Positions 1 to 6,483 of a DNA stretch of 8,672 nt are shown in pieces. Positions within the stretch are counted from its first letter, which is position 1; each line of letters starts with the position of its first letter. Under the pieces are notes generated by a model. That model ran no database searches, was not told the origin of the DNA, and worked only from the letters and a program-made list of their open reading frames with translations. A program made the translations under genes and the position numbers. The DNA comes from CAZEJK01 sp964512045 (lineage in GTDB: Bacteria > Acidobacteriota > Thermoanaerobaculia > Thermoanaerobaculales > Sulfomarinibacteraceae): contig CAZEJK010000215.1 of assembly GCA_964512045.1 (NCBI GenBank), forward strand, positions 1-8,672, written 5' to 3'.

Positions 1-240
1 CTAGGTCTGGTGGTGCGCGGACTCGCCCTGGAGTCGGCTGAGGACTGGCTCCGGCAGCACGCCCGCGGAGGCCAGCCAGCGGTCGAGGTGGGTCCTTCCA
101 CCGTGTTTCTGCCGGCACATCGGATCGAACGCGTCTACCTGGATGAGTCCACTGGGCCGGTGCAGAGCCTCGGAGATCGATTCACGGATGCCACCGGCCG
201 GGATGCGCGGCGGGCGCTGCTCGGTGAGGAGGAACGATGA
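1..240 (+). CDS. C-terminal end of an unrecognised protein (5' partial)
   Basis: The frame is open from the first base of the window to a TGA at 238-240, giving 79 visible residues. A GTG at position 10 could serve as a start, but only nine bases precede it and no ribosome binding site is visible, so this is most likely the end of a longer gene. I do not recognise the family. The visible part has an early helical-looking segment (AEDWLRQHA), then a probable beta segment (STVFLPAHRIERVYLDE), then a charged tail ending EEER. Its stop overlaps the start of the following VWA gene (ATGA), so the two are probably co-transcribed and translationally coupled. Third codon positions are G/C-rich like the neighbours, which supports real coding. 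Function unknown. Confidence 0.6.
   Translation, partial: LGLVVRGLALESAEDWLRQHARGGQPAVEVGPSTVFLPAHRIERVYLDESTGPVQSLGDRFTDATGRDARRALLGEEER
226..232 (+). promoter_or_regulatory. Shine-Dalgarno for the VWA gene
   Basis: GAGGAGG lies four bases before the ATG at 237, inside the end of the upstream gene. It fixes the VWA start and fits a coupled ATGA stop/start junction. Confidence 0.75.
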
Positions 241-1148
241 GTGCCAGACTCACCGTAGGTGTCGGTGTCGTCGCCGCAATCGCCACCATCGCCATACTGG
301 CTCTGGCTCCTGTGCACGCCCAGTTCAGCGCCAATGTTCAGGTGGAGGCAGTGGTGGTTCCGGTGACGGTCCGCACAGCCTCCGGGCGTGTCGTCGACAA
401 CGTGCCGCCACGGAAGTTCCACCTGTACATCGACGGCATCAAGGTACCGATACAGGACCTGGCCCCGGAGTCCGGACTGCCGTTGAGCCTCGGCTTCGTC
501 CTGGACACGTCCGGCTCCATGGACGGTCGCAAGTTCCGCGCATGCCGCCGGCTGATCGACACGTTCCTCGAGCAGCGCCGCCCGCGTGACGAGGTCGCGC
601 TGTGGACGTTCGGCCACAAGCGCGTGCTCGAGAGGTTCCCATTCGGGACCGGATGGTACCTTCTGCCCCGGATCCTCGACTCGATCCGACCGTGGGCAAC
701 CACCGCCCTGTACGACATGCTGACGCGAATCCCCGACGTCGTGGCTGAAGCCCGCTGGCCTCGCCAGGCCGCCGTGTTCATGACCGACGGCGTCGACAAC
801 GCCTCACGGCTCTCCCGCGAGGAGGCGCTCGAGCTGGTCCGTCAGCTGCGGACTCCGATTTACGTCATGGGCGTCGAGCCTCCTCCGGCTCCGCAGTTCT
901 CCACCGGCCCCAGCTACGAGGAGGTTCTCAAGCTGATCGCCGAGGGCAGTGGCGGTTCGTACCGTCGTGTTCCCGAGGTACGCGAGATGCCGAAGGCGGT
1001 ACGCGAGCTGCGGGAGGAGCTGTCGTCGCGGTTCCTGATCTCGTTCGACACCTCCGGGGTTGGACAGCGCCGCTGGCGATCGATCGAGGTCACGGTCGAC
1101 GGGTACGTCGCGCACACGCGGCAGGGCTACTTCGGGACGCTCCCGTAG
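237..1148 (+). CDS. Exported VWA protein, VWFA-related Acidobacterial type
   Basis: This is a 303-residue secreted or periplasmic von Willebrand factor A protein. A hydrophobic signal segment (about residues 7-27) ends in VHA before Q29, a plausible signal peptidase I site. Residues 34-75 form the beta domain that usually precedes VWA in the VWFA-related Acidobacterial family (VTVRTASGRVVDNVPPRKF, then LYIDG). The metal-binding MIDAS site looks complete: DTSGSM at 90-95, a threonine at 155/156 in ATTALYDML, and the aspartate of MTDGVDN at 184. The C-terminal stretch SRFLISFDTSG...R.IEV...TRQGYFG matches the usual ending of the family, and about 300 residues is a typical length. VWA domains bind protein partners through a divalent metal; the partner here is unknown. 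The start is supported by GAGGAGG just upstream and by overlap with the previous stop. Family assignment is confident, cellular role is not. Confidence 0.92.
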   Translation: MSARLTVGVGVVAAIATIAILALAPVHAQFSANVQVEAVVVPVTVRTASGRVVDNVPPRKFHLYIDGIKVPIQDLAPESGLPLSLGFVLDTSGSMDGRKFRACRRLIDTFLEQRRPRDEVALWTFGHKRVLERFPFGTGWYLLPRILDSIRPWATTALYDMLTRIPDVVAEARWPRQAAVFMTDGVDNASRLSREEALELVRQLRTPIYVMGVEPPPAPQFSTGPSYEEVLKLIAEGSGGSYRRVPEVREMPKAVRELREELSSRFLISFDTSGVGQRRWRSIEVTVDGYVAHTRQGYFGTLP

Positions 1149-1156
1149 CCGATCGC

Positions 1157-1384
1157 ATGACCATCATGCCGAGACCCGATGACCTCGACCGGCTCCCGGA
1201 TGTGCGCGATGGCCTGAACCGCCTCGAGCGCATCATCCTGTGGCAGATCGAGGTCGTCCGCACCGAGCTCGGCCGCGAGGACGTCCCCACCGCCATGCTC
1301 TACGGACGCGTGGTCGAGCACATCAACGTCCCTGTCAACGAGTTCTTGACCGTCCTCGCCCGCATGACCGGAAGGAGCTGGTAA
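1157..1384 (+). CDS. Small helical hypothetical protein
   Basis: This is a 75-residue protein beginning eight bases after the VWA stop, so probably the last gene of the same transcript. Codon third positions are strongly G/C-biased, as in the neighbouring genes, which argues for a real gene. No signal peptide or membrane segment is visible, so it is probably cytoplasmic. Composition suggests two or three amphipathic helices (LNRLERIILWQIEVVRTEL; VVEHINVPVNEFLTVLARM). I do not recognise the family. No clear ribosome binding site precedes the ATG at 1157; a second ATG at 1166 is the alternative start and also lacks one, so translation may depend on coupling to the VWA gene. It ends 19 bases before the stop of the convergent gene on the other strand. 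Confidence 0.65.
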   Translation: MTIMPRPDDLDRLPDVRDGLNRLERIILWQIEVVRTELGREDVPTAMLYGRVVEHINVPVNEFLTVLARMTGRSW

Positions 1385-1403
1385 GCCGGCCTGGACGCCA
1401 CTG

Positions 1404-3101
1404 CTACGGGCACGTCGTCGCGTAGAACGTCGGTGTGGCGTCGGTGACGGCGGCGCACGTGGAGGTCGCCGACAGGCTGGTGGATCCTTCAAGGGCGGTT
1501 CCCGCGAGATGAACCGTTACCGAGCTGCCGGTGGCATCACCGATGGACGTGGTGCCTCCGGCGATCAGGGCACCTTGGATCCACACTCGCAGGTCCGCAT
1601 CGCCGACTGTTTGCACTCCCCAGCCATCCGAGCTGACATGCACGTCGTCAAGGACGACATGCGCGCCATCGAGCATATCGTCCTCAACGACCACACCGAA
1701 GTCGTCGCCGTTCGCCACCACCCGCTGAAGTCGGATGTCGGTTCCACTGGTGCGGGCGTACACGCCGGTCACCTCAGCAGAGGCGCTGCCAGTAGCAAAC
1801 GCCCGACAGTCCGATACGCCGATTCCGGCAAGTGTCGCGGGCGCGAAGATCTGCAACCCATCACCGGTCGAGCTCACGTCGGCCGCCTCGAACCGCGAGC
1901 GTAGAGCCGTGGTACCCGGACCGAGGAACGCCGCGCCAATCGTGACCGTCCCACCGCGACCCTCTGCAGCGCTCCGATCGATCATCGTGAAGCTCCCCTG
2001 GATCTCCATGCCGCAGTTCACGCCCGACGCCCCAGACGCGACCGCCCTGACATCGCGGAGCCGGGTCCGGTCACCTGTCGTGACCAGACCATCGTTTGCC
2101 ACACACGAGCCAGAGCTTCTCAGCAGAACATCGGTGAGCCGGACGTCGTCTCCTCCGACCGAGACCGCGACCCCCTTCGCGGTCCCGACGAGCGAAGAAC
2201 AGGAGCTTTCGACGGTCAACGCCCGCAGCTCGGTCGTGTCGGCGACTGCAGACACCACGCCGGCGGGGGGCCACTCCGAGGTGCTGTCGCACACGCTCGA
2301 CGCAATCACCGTCGATGTCCGTCCTGAGCCAACGATGTCGATGAACGGGCGCATCACCAGGCCCTGGACCCCGAGGTCGTACCGACCGGGCTCGACTTTG
2401 AGGCGCCACGCATCCTGCGGGTCCGTGAGGGTGGGCATCGCCGCCAGTGCGCTGAGCAACGCCGTACCGTTGGCAATCGGGTCGCCCACCGGCCCAACCA
2501 CGGCCGTCCGCGCAAAGGTCACACCGGCGTCGGCATCACACCCCCAGCCGCTGCCACTCCAGCGCGCCAGCTCCCCCTCGGCGCAGCCGAGCGCGGACGC
2601 TGTGTCGGCATCCCCGTCGCTCAAGCTCCCCGGCACGCCAGTGAGCTGATCCCACTCGAGCAGGTCCCCCGCGTTCAGACCACCAACCAGCAGTGTCTCG
2701 ATGGCCAGATCCGCACTCATGGCCTCGTGCGAGTGGGCTGCGTATGGAGCACGTCTCAGCTCGTTCCTGGGCTCCAGCGTCGTATAGGCGCCCCCGCCGT
2801 CAGGGCGGACCGCCAGCTCGAGCCACACCGCCGCACCTGTGAACACCGGCCCGAAGTCGAGATCCACGGCAAACCGGCCATCGCTCACGGCAACCCCGGC
2901 CACGGTCACCGTCGATCCAACCTGGTTCCCGAGCTGCTCCGCGTCGAACAAGGCGGCTCGGAGATCGATCGTTCCGGTGACCGGGTCGCCACCCGAGGCG
3001 AGTCGGCCCTGGTATGTGAACGCGGTCGGCTGCTGAGCACCGACAGCCGTGCCGAGCAGAGCGACGGCGACCAGGGCGAGTACCTGACGTGGTCCTGTCA
3101 T
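1404..3101 (-). CDS. Secreted parallel beta-helix protein, paralogue A
   Basis: 565 residues, the last gene of the leftward operon. The signal peptide is about residues 1-22 (VALLGTAVGA before QQ). Residues 27-125 are an all-beta domain (FTYQGRLASGGDPVTGTIDL... WLELAVRP... LEPRNELRRAPYAAHS) seen at the N-terminus of many exported bacterial repeat proteins. Residues 150-193 are a linker with TGVP, DGDAD and cysteines 173 and 188. Residues 200-260 carry VVGPVG...NG.ALL, EPGRYDLG and GSGRTSTVI. From about 260 to 545 short V/I-rich strands alternate with G/N/D turns (for example RLTDVLL, RLRDVRAV, VVLDDVHVS), as in pectin-lyase-like right-handed beta-helices. The end is the C-x14-C-P tail (C549, C564). 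No catalytic site, membrane anchor or known sorting signal is evident. The ATG follows GGAGG by five bases and lies 12 bp after paralogue B. Fold assignment is good; function is unknown (surface, adhesin or glycan-related roles are possible). Confidence 0.88.
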   Translation of the reverse strand: MTGPRQVLALVAVALLGTAVGAQQPTAFTYQGRLASGGDPVTGTIDLRAALFDAEQLGNQVGSTVTVAGVAVSDGRFAVDLDFGPVFTGAAVWLELAVRPDGGGAYTTLEPRNELRRAPYAAHSHEAMSADLAIETLLVGGLNAGDLLEWDQLTGVPGSLSDGDADTASALGCAEGELARWSGSGWGCDADAGVTFARTAVVGPVGDPIANGTALLSALAAMPTLTDPQDAWRLKVEPGRYDLGVQGLVMRPFIDIVGSGRTSTVIASSVCDSTSEWPPAGVVSAVADTTELRALTVESSCSSLVGTAKGVAVSVGGDDVRLTDVLLRSSGSCVANDGLVTTGDRTRLRDVRAVASGASGVNCGMEIQGSFTMIDRSAAEGRGGTVTIGAAFLGPGTTALRSRFEAADVSSTGDGLQIFAPATLAGIGVSDCRAFATGSASAEVTGVYARTSGTDIRLQRVVANGDDFGVVVEDDMLDGAHVVLDDVHVSSDGWGVQTVGDADLRVWIQGALIAGGTTSIGDATGSSVTVHLAGTALEGSTSLSATSTCAAVTDATPTFYATTCP

Positions 3102-3106
3102 TGTTG

Positions 3107-3111
3107 CCTCC
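3107..3111 (-). promoter_or_regulatory. Shine-Dalgarno for paralogue A
   Basis: GGAGG on the minus strand, five bases before the ATG at 3101, in the 12-bp gap after the TAA of paralogue B. It supports both the start choice and operon membership. Confidence 0.75.
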
Positions 3112-3113
3112 GG

Positions 3114-4772
3114 TTACGGCGGACACGTCGACGCGTAGAACCCGTTGCTCTCATCGGTGATCGCCGCACAGGTCGCGGGACCGGCCACGGGACCACCGAG
3201 CATCCTCGAGCCCGCGACGAAGATCGTGACGTCTCCGCTCGAGATCGTGTTGGTGCTTCCCGAGATCGTCGAGTCGTGCACCGTCAGTGTTCCATCCCCC
3301 CACCCTCCGGTCTCGCCGTAGATCCCAATAGACCCGGTGAGCTCCACGTCCGAAAGCACGATCTGCCTGAAGTGCTGCACTGCAACCCTGATCGCTGTCG
3401 CGCCATCGGCCACGACCTGCTGTAACGGGCCCACATCCCGACCGATCACGGACAGCCAGAGCGCCACCACGGTGCCCGCCGAGGAGTCGGCGACCGCACG
3501 AACCACCCGAGCAAACCGAGGATCACGGAGCTCGACACCGTACGTGGTGCTGGATCCGTCAAACGCGCTCCCCTCGATTCTCTCGACTCGCTCGAAGTCG
3601 TACGCGTAGACCCCTCCTGCGTACATCCCACCACGGCCTTCCGCCGTGACGTCCCGGATCACGCCCCCGGCCTCTGAGATCACGGACAGCCCGCAGTTGT
3701 AGGTCAGACCGCCTTCGGCGGTCGCAGTGACCCTCTGCAGCACGGGGTGCTCGCCCATCAGCCCCATCCCGTAGGCGGTGCCTCCCGAGCTCGTGGCCCG
3801 GGCTGTGACGTCCGAGATCCGGACCCGATCGGCAAGGCCATCGATGCCAGAAGCGTTCAAGGCACATGTGTTCTCGACCGAAAGCTGACGGAGCTCACAG
3901 TCGTCGGCGAGAACGATCGTCGCTGGGGCTGTCGTCAGGCAGACATCGGAGGCGATCACCGTGATCCTCTGGCCCGAGCCCTCAACATCGACCCACGGCT
4001 TCATGACCAGCGCCTGGCCGTCGAGGTCGTAGTGCCCCGGACCGAGCTTGAGGAGCTGTGCCTCGGCGGCGACTGTGGGCGTCGGGATCGCCGCGAGCGC
4101 GGCCAACAGCGCGCTGCCGTTCTCCGTCGGCGAGCCGGTCGCGTTGACGACGTGCGTCGTTGCGTGGCGGAGGCCTGCGTCCTCGCCGCAGGTCCAGCCA
4201 CCCGACGTCCAGACGGCGACCTCGCCCGATGCGCACCCCAACACCGCGAGAGCGTCGTCGTCGCCGTCGGCGATATCGCCCGGAACACCGGTATGGTGGC
4301 TCCACGCCTGATAGTACGAGGCCGGGTTGCCATTGAGCAGCAGCGCATCCAGGCTCGTGTCCGCCTCGAGGGCGTGCCAGGCGTGGATGGCGATCGGCGC
4401 CGACGTCAGCTCATGCCGAGGCTCCAACGCGGTGGAGCTGCCCGAGCCGCTGGGCCGCAACCGGAGCTCGAGCCAGCGTCCCGGATCGTTGGCTGTCAGC
4501 CCGAAATCGAGCTCCACCGAGAGCAGCCCGTCGATGATCTCGACGCCGGTCAACGTTACGGTCGAACCCACCTGGCAGCAACCGCTCGAGCTGTCGTAGC
4601 GTGCCGCCTCGAGATCGAAGATACCTTCCGCCGGCTCTCCGTCGACGATCACGCGCGCCTGGTAGCTGAGCGTGGACGGCGGTGTTGGGGGCAAGGCGAT
4701 CGCTGTGCCGCCGCTGACCGCCATGAGCAGCACGCCGAGCCACGCTCTCATCGACTCCCTTGGTATCCGCAT
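3114..4772 (-). CDS. Secreted parallel beta-helix protein, paralogue B
   Basis: 552 residues, homologous along its length to the two flanking genes. The frame is open to 4838, but the upstream part overlaps paralogue C and is unlike a signal peptide. The ATG at 4772 has GGAGGAGGG just before it and gives a proper export signal (WLGVLLMAVSGGTAIA, cleavage near residue 26). An ATG at 4751 (residue 8) is a less likely alternative. Residues 35-130 are the N-terminal beta domain (LSYQARVIVDGEPAEGIFDL), here with an extra adjacent cysteine pair (C65-C66). Residues 157-200 are the TGVP/DGDDD linker with C180 and C195. The block after it carries ENGSALLAALAAIP and KPWVDVEGSG, with C278 and C303. A predicted beta-helix runs from about 265 to 525 and the protein ends in CAAITDESNGFYASTCPP (C535, C550). 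The unpaired-looking C292 and the CC pair are specific to this copy. Function unknown. Confidence 0.88.
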   Translation of the reverse strand: MRIPRESMRAWLGVLLMAVSGGTAIALPPTPPSTLSYQARVIVDGEPAEGIFDLEAARYDSSSGCCQVGSTVTLTGVEIIDGLLSVELDFGLTANDPGRWLELRLRPSGSGSSTALEPRHELTSAPIAIHAWHALEADTSLDALLLNGNPASYYQAWSHHTGVPGDIADGDDDALAVLGCASGEVAVWTSGGWTCGEDAGLRHATTHVVNATGSPTENGSALLAALAAIPTPTVAAEAQLLKLGPGHYDLDGQALVMKPWVDVEGSGQRITVIASDVCLTTAPATIVLADDCELRQLSVENTCALNASGIDGLADRVRISDVTARATSSGGTAYGMGLMGEHPVLQRVTATAEGGLTYNCGLSVISEAGGVIRDVTAEGRGGMYAGGVYAYDFERVERIEGSAFDGSSTTYGVELRDPRFARVVRAVADSSAGTVVALWLSVIGRDVGPLQQVVADGATAIRVAVQHFRQIVLSDVELTGSIGIYGETGGWGDGTLTVHDSTISGSTNTISSGDVTIFVAGSRMLGGPVAGPATCAAITDESNGFYASTCPP

Positions 4773-4775
4773 CAC

Positions 4776-4785
4776 TCCCTCCTCC
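4776..4785 (-). promoter_or_regulatory. Shine-Dalgarno deciding the start of paralogue B
   Basis: A purine tract GGAGGAGGGA (minus strand) fills the 13-bp gap between the TGA of paralogue C and the ATG at 4772. It argues against the longer reading frame that begins at 4838. Confidence 0.8.
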
Positions 4786-6483
4786 TCACGGGCATCCGGA
4801 CGCCGCGAACGTGAAGCCCTCGTCCCACACCCCGGCACACTGCACCGGCGCGCCGGACACCGGACCGCCGGAGAGCTGGCTCAACGTCGCGGTGACCGGT
4901 GTGGTGCTACTGGTGATCGACGACCCACCCCCGTGGATCTGGCTGCCGTGGACCGTGACCGAGACCGACGCCGCTCCAGTCCCGCTGTCGATGGAGATCG
5001 CGGTGGAGGGCGCCTTGATGTAGGTGTTCGTGATCACGACGCCTGGTGCTGGCGTGGCGACGACTGAGTTGAAGAGACGAATACCGTGCTCGTCGGACTC
5101 GATAGACGCGCCATCGATCATGATCCAACCTCCCGGACGGAGCCACGCGTCGATGGCTGCGGCCGAGCCCGCGACCGTCGACCGAGCCACAACCGTCACG
5201 CCATTCAGCAGCGAGGTTTGAGGCAAGTAGAGCGCATGTGCCGGGCCCGTGCCGTTGGCACGGAAGACGCTGTCACGGATCCGCACGGACTCGAGACCTG
5301 AGAGATCGCCAGCAATGACTGGCAGCGATGAGCCGTGACCTTCCGCAACGACCCCAATCAGGACGGCCGAGGTGCCGTCCAGACAGATACTGCTGCTTTG
5401 CGAGATGCCGTTGGCGGCCGTCACGTCAATGTCGCGCAGCTCGATGTGGCTACCGTCGCCAAGAATGCCGTACGTGTACCACGATGTTCCCGCGACCCTG
5501 ACCTTGAGGTCGGTCGCTCGCGACCGATCGCCCTCGATCAGCAGACCGATGGCATCGTCCGTCGTTGTCGAGCACAGGTTCTCGATGGTGAAACCACGGA
5601 TCTCGCTGTCATCTGCAAGCTCAACTACCCCAGAAAGCATAGCGGCTGGAGTAGAGATGCACACAGTCGACGTGATCACCGTCGTCTGCCGACCGGAGCC
5701 TTCCAGGCTCACCCACGACGGCAACACCAGGCTCGAGGTGCCGAGATCGTACCGCCCGGGCTCGACCTTCACGAGCTGGGCCCCGCTCGCACCAGCAGGA
5801 GCTGGAACCGCAGCGACTGCTGCCAGCAATGCGGCGCCGTTCTCGGCCGGACTGCCGACCGGGCCCACCACCCACGTACGGGCGTACACCTGTCCAAGGT
5901 CATCGGCGCAGATCCACTCCCCGCCCGCTCCGATCTTCGCGACCTGACCGTCGGCACAGCTGAGCCCGCCGACCGCGTCGTCGTCGCCATCGGCAAGGTC
6001 CGCCGGCACTCCGGTGAGGTTCTCCCAGCTCAGGTAGTGGTCGCCGGTCTCCCCATCCAGCGTGACGGCGTCGTCCGCCAGGTTCGTCGAGCCTGCGCGC
6101 GTGGCGCTGATCGCCAGTGGCAGCGGGGTCAGCGCGCGCCGATCGCCAACGACGGTGAACGCTCCAACCGAGTCGTGGGCCCGGAACGCCACCTCCAGCC
6201 AGCGGGACGTTCCACCCGGCGGAGCTGCGAAGTCGAGCCTCGCACTGATGAGCCCATCCGTGATGGAGCGATCCTCGAGCACCACATCGGCTCCGATCTG
6301 GGTCCCGGCGTGCGGGTCGTCCCAAAGGCTGAACCGCAGATCGTACGTGCCGGTCATCGGCACGCCGCCATCGGCCAGAATGCCCTGAAACGTCAGTGGC
6401 TCAGCTGAGAACGGCGAGGCGAGCGCGATCTGGACGAGCACCGCACACAGGACGACAGTAGAGTCCGTCGGCATACATCTCAC
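4786..6483 (-). CDS. Secreted parallel beta-helix protein, paralogue C
   Basis: First of the three tandem paralogues to be transcribed, 565 residues if started at the GTG at 6483. That GTG overlaps the cytochrome stop (GTGA) and has GGAGGT six bases upstream. The ATG at 6474 is the alternative (562 residues); the open frame to 6561 only adds an arginine-rich segment overlapping the cytochrome gene. The export signal is VVLCAVLVQIALASPFSA (cleavage near residue 27), with no lipobox. The N-terminal beta domain spans about 30-125 (LTFQGILADGGVPMTGTYDL). The linker 153-197 has ENLTGVP, DGDDD and cysteines 176 and 192. The next block has VVGPVGSPAENGAALL, EPGRYDLG and EGSGRQTTVI, with C275 and C304. 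A predicted beta-helix follows to about 540, then CAGVWDEGFTFAASGCP (C549, C564). No enzyme motif is recognised. Relative to A and B it seems to carry an additional strand region near 480-515. Function unknown. Confidence 0.88.
   Translation of the reverse strand: MRCMPTDSTVVLCAVLVQIALASPFSAEPLTFQGILADGGVPMTGTYDLRFSLWDDPHAGTQIGADVVLEDRSITDGLISARLDFAAPPGGTSRWLEVAFRAHDSVGAFTVVGDRRALTPLPLAISATRAGSTNLADDAVTLDGETGDHYLSWENLTGVPADLADGDDDAVGGLSCADGQVAKIGAGGEWICADDLGQVYARTWVVGPVGSPAENGAALLAAVAAVPAPAGASGAQLVKVEPGRYDLGTSSLVLPSWVSLEGSGRQTTVITSTVCISTPAAMLSGVVELADDSEIRGFTIENLCSTTTDDAIGLLIEGDRSRATDLKVRVAGTSWYTYGILGDGSHIELRDIDVTAANGISQSSSICLDGTSAVLIGVVAEGHGSSLPVIAGDLSGLESVRIRDSVFRANGTGPAHALYLPQTSLLNGVTVVARSTVAGSAAAIDAWLRPGGWIMIDGASIESDEHGIRLFNSVVATPAPGVVITNTYIKAPSTAISIDSGTGAASVSVTVHGSQIHGGGSSITSSTTPVTATLSQLSGGPVSGAPVQCAGVWDEGFTFAASGCP

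Noticed and set aside
135..617. - strand open frame opposite the VWA gene
   Set aside because: It overlaps the clearly real VWA gene, including its signal peptide and MIDAS motif, and its translation resembles no protein.
1385..1403. Possible bidirectional terminator between the convergent genes
   Set aside because: GCCGGC is present, but there is no adequate stem-loop and no T-run on either strand.
1735..2649. + strand open frame (304 codons) opposite paralogue A
   Set aside because: S/T/P-rich shadow of the beta-helix gene, with no ribosome binding site of note and no domain.
3747..4814. Long + strand open frame (355 codons) opposite paralogue B
   Set aside because: It lies antisense to a well-supported gene with a recognisable fold. 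Its translation is arginine-rich, low-complexity and without domains, as expected for an antisense frame in high-GC DNA.
4773..4838. N-terminal extension of paralogue B
   Set aside because: It overlaps the conserved tail of paralogue C, would place charged residues before the signal peptide, and ignores the GGAGGAGGG just before the ATG at 4772.
5335..6408. Long + strand open frame (357 codons) opposite paralogue C
   Set aside because: Same reasoning: an antisense shadow with no recognisable domain and arginine/histidine-rich translation.
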